Below are positions 1 to 10,547 of a stretch of DNA of 64,000 nt, one piece after another (position 1 is the stretch's first letter; the number at the start of each line of letters is the position of its first letter). The translations under genes were made by a program, and so were the position numbers. Where the stretch lies: the NCBI GenBank assembly GCA_037576195.1, contig CM075101.1, forward strand, positions 37,572,001-37,636,000, in the 5' to 3' direction. Below the pieces are notes generated by a model. It was not told where the DNA came from. It was given only the letters and a program-made list of their open reading frames with translations, and did not search any database. Source of the DNA: Phytoseiulus persimilis (taxonomy: Eukaryota; Arthropoda; Arachnida; Mesostigmata; Phytoseiidae).

Positions 1-1104
1 AGGGCCACATCTTTGTCTGTCCGTTGCGGTCATCATATTGAGTTTATGTACCACTGGAGATAGCAAAACTGATCTCTCGCGAACTTGGGGCCGGTTCCGC
101 GCAGAGCGATCTAACTCGCCTTCATGCCCAAACATGCAACAGAAACTCAGAGAGGTGGGCTACATTGGGGGAAGACGGAGATCCAGAGTGTATGGCTGGG
201 CGATTCGAGCCGTTGCAGACTAAAAACTCCATCAGCTCCATAGAATTTTGGAACAGCAAATTCGAGAACCTGTTGAACAGAACGGTCTGCACGGAATAAT
301 TGTGAACTTTCGGAAGAGCCGTTTCATGTTAGATGCGAAAATACTTTTGGCCATCGTCCAGCCAGTTCTACGAGCTCTGATGGTGATACATCCTCGAGCA
401 AGACCTCCATCGAAGGAGCCATCGATAGCTCGACGATGTATCACTCCGTCATCCTTCGTACATTTCGCTTAATATCCATAGAGAACCTTATTCACATAAG
501 CGAATCGTTTAGCCCTTATCGGTGTCCTCCGCTGCTCTCTCACCTGAGATCGACGCAGCGTGACTCCATGAAGTCTGAAAACGCGGTGGAGATCGCGTGG
601 TGTACTCGGTGTCAAGTTCCGTGGTTTGATGCGGTGAATCGCCTAAGCTCCCCCAGAAACATCAGCTCATCGGTCGCTCCATGAAGAGGGCCCCGATCGA
701 TCGATTACCATTTTTTGTGCACCTGGAACGCCTTGTAAAAGGCATAGCGCTCATGGTCTCGCTGATTCCCGTTTTTTTTTCACCACGAGTGTCTCCCCAT
801 CTTCTTTTTCTCATGCTGTGCAGGGAGATTGGTCGTAGACATCGTGGGAAAGACGAGGACTATTGGAATGACGGTGGAGAAACGAATAGAACGGGTGCGA
901 GAGCCAGTACGAAATCACGGAAACGTGGTCGTCCATATCCCAGCGAGCATCTGCAAGGGAGAAGGACTGGGATACGGGAGCGTGAGCTTCGACAGTGGCG
1001 ATTTGAGCCGAAAAGCTCGGTCACAGCGGCCCGCTGCTTCACTTGATGGAAAGCGGCAGGACCGCAGGCCGAATCAGCGCATCAGAAACGGAGTCACCGG
1101 CTCG
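1..1104. other. Intergenic stretch, nothing recognised
   Basis: I see no conserved protein, RNA gene or clear repeat here on either strand. Open frames are short and have no splice-site or domain support. There is a short T-run near 771-780. Confidence 0.5.
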
Positions 1105-1372
1105 TTGGCCGTGTGGCATAAACCAACGCCTTGGGTGCCACGCTAAGCTAGCAATCGCGGGTTCGATCCCCGGCCGACAACAAAAATTTCTTATGTGGTA
1201 AAAAGAGGATTTAATTTATATCAGAATTAAATCTGAACCATCTTAAGACTCAAGCCCACCGCCCGCAATGGGATTTGCGAGGCGATAGGGAGTGGTACTG
1301 AAGCGATACCGAAAGGTGATCCCGGGACACTCCTGAGGGCTGGCTGAGAGGTTCAGCCGGAAAACAAAGAAC
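1105..1372 (+). mobile_element. tRNA-derived SINE, copy 1
   Basis: A segment of about 255 bases (from 1118) is nearly identical to 31451-31702. Its head looks tRNA-derived: there is a B-box-like GGTTCGATCC at 1160-1169, and the bases at 1105-1111 can pair with those at 1171-1177 as a degenerate acceptor stem. The body is not tRNA-like and ends in a short A-rich tail (aaaacaaag). A tRNA-headed repeat present twice in 30 kb fits a SINE transcribed by RNA polymerase III. I found no clear target duplication around this copy. It extends about 13 bases further 5' than the second copy, so it is nearer full length. Confidence 0.72.
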
Positions 1373-3356
1373 AGACACGGAGTGCTCAAAACCAGCGTCA
1401 TCGGGAGCTTCGTATAACGCCATGAATGTAAATCCAGGTCCGAAATTCAGTGCCCTGGATGGGGGCCGCATTCGGCTCGCGCATTTTCCCTCCCTGGTCG
1501 CGAAAATTCTCTCCTCGGTCTTTCGCGTTTGCAGCTTTCACTTCCAAGTGGGGGTCGCAAAACCGGGTTTGATACCCGGTTCCGGACCCGGGTATCCGAG
1601 GCTGGACCTCCGATGCTCGACCACCGATTTGATGAGTTGATTCCGGGGCTGATGCGACCATTTTTCTGGAGTTCGTGGACCTGGGCACTCGAGGCCGAAC
1701 CCGGATATTCGAGGCTCGGTCCGTGGACCCGGGTACCCGGTTCCTGATACTCAGGTAGTCTTGACCCCTACTCCCAAGCCAGAGAATCTTTCCGAGAATT
1801 TCATCTGCGAGCACAGCTTACTTTTCGAAGAACGTTCCTTCCAATCTCAAATGGGTTTTGCTAATTCTCTGAGAAGGGTCTATGAACTCTGATTACGAAT
1901 GCTGCGCTTGCGAGGCCGTGGCACTTTTTGCTGTTGGAGCGATCATCACGACCTGGATCGAACAGGTAATGATTATTATCAAGACCATCCCGCACAAACA
2001 TCCCAAAAAAGTGATCGATTCCCGGCTCTGAGTTCACCTACCTCCATGAAATGACTCTGACACCGCGTGGAACACACCTACGTTTGGGAGAGCTGCAGTG
2101 GAGCCCTTATCAGAAATTAGAACAGACGAGACGGTGAGAACGGTTTCACTGTGTCGCTTCAATAAAGTTTTGCGGTGGTAATCTGACCGAGGGATTCGCC
2201 ACTAGGATTTCGGAGCGACGTCGTGAGTACAGAGAAGGCATACAAGTAATACCGTCCCGATTTTTTCCCTGATTATGCGCCCCGTCCCCTCGAGGAGACT
2301 CCTCGCAGCCTCAGACGCGAATGTTAGACACAGACTATTCCGCCTCACACCCGCGGCACATGCCCGAGAATCATGAGAACCACGTGAGGTAATCATTCTC
2401 GAACTCAAAGTGTACGCTGCGAGGATCGAAGACGCGCTGGCCACTCGGCCATAAATCTTTCGAACAAAATCGTTGAGCATGACGTCGCTGAAGCGCGCTC
2501 CCTCCAATCGCAACTTTTTAAAAGGAACAGAGTGCTCCGAACCCATGCTGAGGAAAATTTTCTATTAGGACCCGAGCTTCCCCAAATTTCGTCGCAAATA
2601 CCGTCCAAGTGTTTTCCTTTGATGGTCTTCCCAGATGTCTTTTGAATGAGTTCGTGATCTTCATACTGCCAGTGTCCGCCGTTATGCTCGACCGTTCTGA
2701 CGTAAAGAGCAGAAAGAGAGTCTTCGATTCGGCAGTTTGCTCAGGCCATTGACCAACCTAAAGCTGGCTCTATGAATCAGAGCCCAGCCTATTTCGCCCA
2801 AGGCACTTATAACATCGGAACATTCGCGTCGCGCTGGACCGGCAGGACCCTGTCGAGCCTTCTCTACCCACTCTGGACACAGCTCACTCATCTGGTGCGG
2901 TTATAGTGCCCGTAGCACGATCAGCTGTTCCTAGGGATGCTGAAGAGAGTGACCCGAACAGGGGAATTCTGGCTGCACTGATCTTTTTCTGAGTCTGAAC
3001 TGCGCTCGGAACCTATCTGAAGAGAGAATGACGAGTTCTTTCTGCATAACAAAACTGCGCCAACTTCTACAGCGTCAAATCCAGGACAAAACTTTCAACG
3101 CAGTGATGAGCAAGGTTAGTCTCGGATATGAACCATAGAGGAGCTCGAAGATTCAGTGCCATCTCCTTTCGCTCTCGGAATTTCCATTCTTCCGATCCGC
3201 TCCCTCCTTGAAGTTGGAAGAGAGCTCCGCCTGAACCATAATGAAGAGCCCCCGGAAGCGTTTGTTCCTAGACCCTATTCCGGGGTTCGGGAAACAGAGA
3301 TCATTGTGAGTTTCGAGTCCCCGTGACCACAATACGAGTCACGTTTCAGTGAAACC
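1373..3356. other. Intergenic stretch, no gene recognised
   Basis: No conserved coding exon was seen. Between about 1560 and 1750 there are several GC-rich near-palindromic motifs built on acccgg/ccgggt, which keep a minus frame open by chance. The last bases (acgtttcag at about 3341-3349) resemble a splice acceptor just before the next gene's start codon, so a 5' UTR intron is possible. Confidence 0.4.
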
Positions 3357-4149
3357 ATGACATCTCCGCCACCTACGCCTCCACCTCAGGGTGCGCTCAA
3401 TTCAGGTGCAGGAGTCCGTCGCATCAGGGAGCCACCCGCTCAGGACCCGGTGAGCATCGTGTGCCACAGATGGTCGTTCCTCTCCAAGGAGTATCCGGTG
3501 GCTCTCGTCAAGTACCTCGAACTCGATCCCGTCATACAGCAAGGACCTCAATGTGGGCTCGTAGCCTTAGTGATGATTGCCAACGCGCTTGGACGCAAAG
3601 CGACTGTTGAAGACGTGCTGCGAATGGCCAAAGAGAGAGGTTTCACGAGTCCTTGGTGAAATTTTCGATGTCTGCAGCATGAAACAACTGTGTAGTAAAA
3701 TCGTCGGTCGAGTGTCAGCTGTGATAGCGTTCCCCGAAAAGTCTACAATGATCGCAGACATCATCGAGGGGAAAGTTTTCTTGGTGCCGTACGACGCGGA
3801 CTCGAATCACGAACCCTGTCGTCGAAACGGTCGATCAGCGCATTGGGCTGTGATATTCGGAGTGCTGCTCATGAGGCCCGAATGTCACTGCCTTGAAGGC
3901 TTGGAGAAGCTGAGTACGGGGAAACCCATTTATCGCGCCGCATTCGGCTATGATTGCGAATTGGAAGGCGTTGATTTCCTCTTCGCGCGTCAAGGCAAAA
4001 GTCGTAATGTCGCTGTCTGGAAATATGAGGATTTGCGTGACAGCTGTGTCCAGCTGAACGAAGCTAGTGACAAATACGAGGGAATGGTTCTTCCGGAGGG
4101 AGGGATCCAACAGGGCCTCAAAGGCAAAGTCCTGCGAGTGGAGTTATGA
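3357..4149 (+). CDS. ACTMAP: Actin maturation protease (C19orf54/ACTMAP-like), frame broken once
   Basis: This family is a cysteine protease that trims the N-terminus of actin. The first part (3357 to about 3650) starts at ATG with a proline-rich leader (TSPPPTPPPQ). It reaches the catalytic-cysteine block QQGPQCGLVAL, with Cys at about residue 66. The second part continues one frame over with GEIFDV, VPYDADSNHEPC and the histidine block SAHWAV, then LFARQGKSRN, and ends at TGA 4147-4149. Both halves match the family in order and spacing, so they are one gene with a +1 shift near 3651-3652, where an extra C in CC would explain it. The protein is about 263 residues and has no visible intron. 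The stop codon overlaps an ATG (TTATGATGG). The shift could be a sequencing error or a real mutation. Confidence 0.85.
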
Positions 4150-4326
4150 TGGATCTGATCTATCTCTGGCCCGATATTGCCGTAGCAGGCACGCCCGACG
4201 AGCCTGCTGCGTGTTTGCATGCAGGACTGGGGTCTCAAGCACAGTTTTCCTCCGCTCAGAGTGGTTTTTGGCCGTCGCTTCAATTGCGCTCCAACAAGCC
4301 CGAACTAAAGCATTTCGCTCTTGCAG

Positions 4327-4686
4327 CTAGAATTGATTTCTGCGAGCGAGGGGAAGTGTGTTGCCGAACTGAGATTAGAGAAATCACACTTGAATCTTGC
4401 TGGAACGATGCACGGTGGACTTTCAACAACGCTTATCGATAATGTTTCCACGTACGCCTTGCTGACAGTCACCGACCGCAGGAGTGCCAGCGTGGATTTG
4501 AACGTGACGTTTCTGGGCCCCGCTAGGGAAGGTGACCTTGTTCGGATCGACGCCTGGACTTTGAAGGCGGGCCAAACGCTCGCCTACCTCGCTGTCGACA
4601 TCCGGAAAGGCGACAAACTTCTCGTCACCGGTCGACACACTAAGTTTCTCCAGAAGGACGTCGATTACTACGGAAATAAGAAGTGA
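4327..4686 (+). CDS. ACOT13: Acyl-CoA thioesterase 13-like (hotdog fold), first exon not located
   Basis: The 119 residues show the hotdog thioesterase family pattern: LNLAGTMHGGLSTTLIDN (active-site loop HGG), VDLNVTFLGPAREGD and GRHTKFL near the end. ACOT13 hydrolyses medium- and long-chain acyl-CoA and usually works as a tetramer at mitochondria or in the cytosol. There is no in-frame ATG at the left edge. Instead, ctcttgcag at 4318-4326 looks like a splice acceptor, so this is the second exon. The N-terminal 15-20 residues must come from an upstream exon I could not identify. An ATG at 4146 with a phase-0 donor at about 4182 is possible, but its peptide does not resemble the family. The stop is TGA 4684-4686, followed by AATAAA at 4779 and 4851. 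Confidence 0.82.
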   Translation, partial: LELISASEGKCVAELRLEKSHLNLAGTMHGGLSTTLIDNVSTYALLTVTDRRSASVDLNVTFLGPAREGDLVRIDAWTLKAGQTLAYLAVDIRKGDKLLVTGRHTKFLQKDVDYYGNKK

Positions 4687-4778
4687 GTTTCACTGACGAT
4701 CAGAAATAGGGAATCGCTGCTCCTGCTCCGAGGCGAGATTGATGCAATCCGTCGACCGGCTGAACAAACCCCATCGTA

Positions 4779-4856
4779 AATAAACCTCGTTGCCCTGTTA
4801 AATCACCTCGTTCCTTTCATGTGCATGATGACCACACGCCGTCTGCGTAGAATAAA
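4779..4856 (+). terminator. Poly(A) signals for the ACOT13-like gene
   Basis: AATAAA occurs at 4779-4784 and again at 4851-4856, 93 and 165 bases after the stop codon. Confidence 0.55.
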
Positions 4857-4863
4857 TATCGTC

Positions 4864-4869
4864 TTTATT
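4864..4869 (-). terminator. Poly(A) signal for WDR1
   Basis: TTTATT on the plus strand reads AATAAA on the minus strand, about 380 bases beyond the WDR1 stop. It lies 8 bases from the opposing signal at 4851-4856, so the two 3' UTRs probably meet or overlap. Confidence 0.5.
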
Positions 4870-5248
4870 ACATCATTGAACAATGAATGTTTGAGCCTCA
4901 AGAAGTAAAAATATCTTTATGAACAGATGATAGAGGGAGAGCCGGGCAGCCCCGGATATTGGTTCGATGGTTTCTCGGTGAATCGCGCACAAGGTCTCCT
5001 CTTTAGGCTTTTGACGCCGACTCGGTGTCATTCCGATTTAACACGTCGATCACTCGGCAGTTAGTTATCATCATGTTGCACGGATGAACATCTCGGATCG
5101 ATAAATAAACTGAGACAGTCATTCATTACCAACGAGAATCTACCTTTTCTCAAGCGCAGAGGTGACTTGGCTTCACGAAGCAAGAGGTGTGCCGCAAGAC
5201 GGAAAGATTCGTGGAGAGGTATAGATGCGAGCACGAGGGTTTCGCTCC

Positions 5249-7964
5249 TCAGAACTTTATGTCCCACAATTTCACATTGCTGTCCTGCCCCGATGAAACG
5301 ACCGTATTGTTGTCGATCCAAGCAACTCTAGTGATCTGGGACTGGGGATGAGCTTTCTTCAAATTAGATGTTTAGATGGATTCTCAACACTCCAGATTAT
5401 TATGGATGTATCCAGACTACCAGACGCGAGGTACAACGAGTTCGGAGACCAGGACAAGCAGTTAACCTGGGGAAAATGGCACCATGGTTATACTTATTGA
5501 GGGTTGAGCAGTTCAATTGGTTTGAATGTGGGGAGGGAGGGGGGGGGTGCTCTCACCTTCGCCGTGTGGAAGCACCAGTCGAAATCGTGAGCTGGTGCGT
5601 AACTGTCTTGCACAGAGTACAAGCGGATCATCCGGTTTCCATCGCAGGCGGCAAGCAGATCTCCCCGAGGAGAATATTTGACATCCGTGATGGCCGCACG
5701 ATGCTCGATCGTGGCGCGCTCGTCGAGCTCACTTGGAGTGATGGCGTAAGCGTGCACCTGCATGGTTGAACAAGGTTGAAACGGAATGCAGACATCAGCT
5801 TAGCAGTTGGCTTCTCGAAGTGAATCTGTCCCGGCAATAAGACTGTAGAGTGGAGGAGCGAACCTTGTTGTCGCTGCAGCTGCCGACAGCTACGTGACTG
5901 CCTTCTGGGTGGAGGGAAACGCAGCTGGCTTCGTAGCTGATTGGGAGAACGATTTTCTTGGAGCTTCCCTCGACGATGGTGATGTCTTTGTGACCGGCCA
6001 CGGCTACGAGACGACCATCAGTCGAAATTCCCCTGGGTTGCGATTCGCCGCTGACAGTCCACATGCTGGAACACGTGTGAGATGGATCATTAGAATATCG
6101 AACAGAACATCTATCTGTCCCGAGTCCACGGCAACTGATTGAGCTTACGCATATTCATCTTCAGAAGTGTCGATCTTCCTGAAGGTGTCGTCGAACCCGC
6201 AGGTGTAGATGCTGTCAGAACTGGTGCACATGTCTTGGACTTGGCTCGTATGGCACTGACCCTTGACACGGTCTTGGTCGCCCGAAGGCACACTCCATCT
6301 GTCGGGATCGATTTCTAATCAATGAGGGAACCACGAATTTCCTTCGCGATGTTCTTGAAATCACGGAATCGAAATAGTTCCTATATGTATGATATGCTGA
6401 GCCACCCAAGGTGTTTCCGGACCTGGTGACGAATCCGTCGTGGCTGCCGGTGTAGATTTTTTTCTTGTCCTCAGAAATGGCCATGGCAGTGATCGGTTTG
6501 TTGTGACCTTTGAGCACGCGCGAAGGCTTCGACGGATTGTTCTTATCCAAATAAGAGATAAATCCCGACAGGCCTACGGTGAGTAGGTGTTCGCCCTGCC
6601 ACAGGCAGGAGACCTATGAAGCGGGAGACAAGAGTTGACGATTGAATCCACAGCAAGAGTTCAAGTTCGAATATCCGAATCGAACCATCTTGGGAATATA
6701 TTCACCTGTTGGTCGAGGACATCGCTACCCATGACGAAGGTCGAGACCGCTTGTCGGCTCGCCACATCCCAGATTTTGGAGGTTTTATCTCCCGATGCGG
6801 AGAGAATCTGGCTTCCGTCGGAGACCACGAGACAGCGTAAACTCCTCCCTTGTGGGCTGGGGGGCCTAACTCCCCGACAAGCTCATACGTGTCCGCGTTG
6901 TGGATGAAGATTTTGCCGTCGAAACCACCGGTGGCGAATAGCTTCCCGTCGGGAGAGTACCTGACTGATTGTACGTATTTTGTGTGATGTTGGAGCGAAG
7001 TTTTGTACTTGAAGGGTGGTCCCTCATAAATATTGGCCATATTGTCCTCGGAGCCGGTCAGGATGCGCATTGGGCGAGTTGGCCTGTCGGAGACGGAAAT
7101 CCATTGTGACAGAGATGAAACTTTTGGAGGATAATTTCATGGGAGCGAATGTCTGAGTGTCATACCTGAAGTCGACAGAGTTAATTATTCCACTGTGACC
7201 TCCGATTTCGCCGACGGAGGTTCCAGTCTCGGCGTTGATCACGTGACCAAACCGTTCCCGACCTTCTCCAACGACTACGATTCTTTGGTTGTCGCTCGAC
7301 CAAGCGAGATCTTTGATGTTCCCAACGAAGGGCTGGAATATTCGAATGGAGGGTTAATCCACCACACGAGACGAGCTCCTTGACATAAAATCAGTAACCG
7401 ATAGAAACGCGATCTCAAGCGTACCTGAAACTCGTTCTTCAATACATGCTCTTTGTTGACCGTGTCCCAGATCCTGATTTTTCCGGAGCTATCAGCCGAG
7501 CAGATGTAAAACCCACTCGGGGAGTATTTGGCTACGGTGGTTGTGGTCGAGTGTTCTGCGTAAATATCGCAAACCGCAGGATTCTGCAAATGTTCAGAGG
7601 AATCGTGAGTCAGGCCACTTCGGTTTGGTATTCTCGCTCAGCAAGCTACGAGGCATAACCTAACTCCAGACGACAACCGAAAGGAACGAGCCGCGGAGCC
7701 GAAGCTTCTGTATCTCTCGTTTGAGTTTGTAAGCCGATTCCGAATCTACGAGCTCGATCATCACAAGAAAATTGGTATTCAGAAGGATGCTGTTCTATAT
7801 TCTACGGATCACTCATACCGAGGATTCGTTGGGATGGTTTACCTGGATATCTCTGATGACCACATAATGTCCATTGGTATACAAGAAATTCTTTCCCTTT
7901 GGGTCATTCCCGAGAACGATTGGCCGACCACGCTCGGTACGAGGTAAGGTAGCCCAGATGGCTT
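5249..7964 (-). CDS. WDR1: WD-repeat protein 1 / actin-interacting protein 1 (Drosophila flare)
   Basis: WDR1/AIP1 is a double beta-propeller that helps cofilin disassemble actin filaments. Nine coding exons read in order on the minus strand: 7964-7843, 7583-7425, 7332-7166, 7083-6706, 6613-6423, 6298-6149, 6065-5864, 5757-5557 and 5466-5249. All junctions are GT-AG and the phases join. They give about 596 residues, against about 606 for the usual protein. Recognisable pieces include [57 protein letters not shown] and the final WD unit [16 protein letters not shown]. The first few residues with the start codon lie further upstream and were not found. Two one-base breaks sit inside conserved exons, near 6813 (AA where AAA fits) and 5361-5363 (TTT on the minus strand where TTTT fits). 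Confidence 0.93.
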
Positions 7965-10547
7965 CTGAAATTTCGAGATCGAATCAGAAATATCACAGCT
8001 GAATGCGAAGCGTCATTGGAGCATGAAATCTAGAGCTCTCTCGCGCAGTTATTCACACAAATTGAGGTCCTCATCGGGATCAAACTTCAGTAGAATTGAA
8101 CTTGCCGGGTTGCCAGCCTTTCAAGATTCGCTGACACAATAAGGGAGGAGAGGACTTGAACGACCGATCAGCCCACGACTACCCGAGGAACTCCGGGGCA
8201 GCAGATGGAGGACTCAATAGACCAACACGGATCACTCTTCACTGAACGCTCCGGTTGAGCTTGGAAGATATGCTTTGCCGATTTTCGCTCTGGAGCGCAG
8301 CAGGATTCTCTCGAGTAATCGTATTCTCAGCAGTTCACATGTGCAACTAGTTACGCCACATTTGCCAAGCTAAATTCTTCGGCATAAACGGAGAAAGGCT
8401 TTCAAAGAGGAAGCGAGGCGTTGTCAGAAGCTTTATCCGAAGATGGACCGTCTCGCTTGAGCACTTCGTCCCTATCGCTGCACGTTAAACGATTTCCTGC
8501 CGACCCGCTCCCCTACGTCAGGAGTCCACAATTGTCGCCACATATCGAGAAAATGTGTTACTCTCTTCCCTCTATCCTGCCGACCCGTCACTGAGAGTAA
8601 CTTTTAAGGATTCCAACGCTGGTCGTCGAAAACGGCCTCGAGACTCTGTCACCGCTCGAAACTGTGTCTTGGCCGTTTATGTGCCCAGTTCGGCGAGGAA
8701 CGTTGTCTCTGTTGAGTGGGCGGCAACCTGAGCGAAAGCGGGAGGGCGCAAGACTCACGCACGTAAGCTTGAGGAGATTCAACCAGGGAGAGAATAGCAA
8801 CTTCGAAACAGCCGATCTGGAACTCGACTCAGTCGAGGAATTCTCCGTCTGCAATCTTATCGCCTTAGTCACTTCCTCGTCAGATGACTTTCACATCTTG
8901 GCGAACACTCAGCTCAGGTTTGATCCGTTTCTATCTCTCCGCGAGCTCGGAGCTGGAGAGCAAACTAGTGAGTCACTCAGATGAGAGGACTCGAATTTCA
9001 ACCCTCAACTGGTATCCTCGGAGAACGTCTGAGCACTTTCAGGAGAACTGCGATCAACACCCAAGGTTCTTATTAGGCTGCCGGAAACGAAAATCACCAT
9101 TTCCGGCGAGTATCGGAATCTCCAATGCTCGTGAAATGTTGTGAGGATGCTGACAGAACGCCGTTCAGCCGCTTGATTGCTTTTTCAGGCAGAGATTAAC
9201 AGCAGCAATCTCTCGAGTCCTTTTAAGGTAACGTCCACGGTTTGGAGGAGAGTCACCGGCGGTTGAATCTTCCAAGCTCGTTAGTCATTTCGAACGTCGG
9301 TCACAAATAATCAAGAACAGGCAGTCCTCTTCTGTACACTCCCCCGTACAAATGAATCTGTGGGGCTCACTCACGGTTCGAGAAGCTCATCCTGACGTTC
9401 AGCTGGCTCGGTTTAGGTGAGTCGGGAGTTCTGATTCGGACGGCGCTTGTGCAGTGACGGCCCAACTGACGAGAGTCGAGCTTCGGGAGAGCTGAGCTGA
9501 CACCACCACTAGCTCCCTACAGTGAACAGCAAGAGAAGCAGTCTAGCAAGCGCGGCCGCACTCAAATACGAATGGTGGGTGTCTCGGCGGCACCACTGGA
9601 GGCAGAGAGGTGCTCAGCGCGTGGAATCTCTTTGATTGAACGAACGCTGTCCTCCTGAATCGCAACGAAGGTATCAAACTTCGGGTTTCAGAGGAACGAG
9701 TCACGACAGGTGACTGAATGCTGTTTTAACGCAAATCTGGCTGAAATTTGATAGCAGACGAGTGGAGACCAGGAGCCGGTGATGATGATTTCTGCTGGAA
9801 GAGCGTGCCCTCCAACTTTTCTGACAGAAAGTTTCGAGACAATACTTCCCGAAGCGCGATTCACCGATTTTCCAACGGCCAAGCCTGGCCGAGAGAGAGG
9901 ACGACAGTGCCTCGTGGGCGACCATCCGGGATTATTTGTTGTCCACGGTTTCCAGTGAGAATGCCTGGAGCTCCATTCCTGGAATTGCGTCGGTATATCC
10001 TTCTCGGACTTTGAGAGATCGTTCCGAGCCCCCAGTCTTCTCCAACTGTGTGCTGCCGGAACCCACGGCTCCAGGAGCCGTCCTCCCCTGAAGTCATCCG
10101 TAGGAGCACGAGTCGGACTCGAAAATGTACCTGGTCGTATCATTGGATGACAGAGGCAATGAATTTGACTCCTTATCAACGATTCTGCATGGAGGTCTGA
10201 TACTTCCAATCCTGATGCTAGCGACCATCCTCGACGACCCCTATACCCCTGCTTATGTATGAGCCTGGACTGTATGAAGATCATCGTCATCAGCGTCTCT
10301 CGTTTTTCAGGACTTCCATTCAACTTCGACCTCTTTCTCAGGCCCGGACTTTTCTAAAAGGAGCTACAGTGATTGACTGAGCTTTTTCAGGAAATTTGGA
10401 TAGCTGTTTTCAACATGTCTCCCTCTCTCAGAGGATGTCATGCCGGTCCACAATATAACAGTCGTTCCGTCGGTTAAAGCTGCCACCCCCGCTTCCGTTG
10501 ATTAGTTCTCTTCCAAAACGTCACATTATAGAAGAAAAGGCATCGAA
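7965..10547. other. Long gap between WDR1 and EMC7
   Basis: This should contain the missing WDR1 start exon, its first intron and the divergent promoters of WDR1 (-) and EMC7 (+). I could not place that exon; a minus ATG at 10143 followed by a phase-1 GT donor is possible but unsupported. No other conserved coding sequence or repeat was recognised. Confidence 0.4.

Noticed and set aside
1105-1177. Functional tRNA gene
   Set aside because: The D and anticodon arms do not fold properly, and the same sequence recurs with a long non-tRNA tail, so it is the head of a SINE.
1398-1814. 138-codon minus frame with repeated cccgg motifs
   Set aside because: It is kept open by GC-rich short palindromes and has no homology or splice support.
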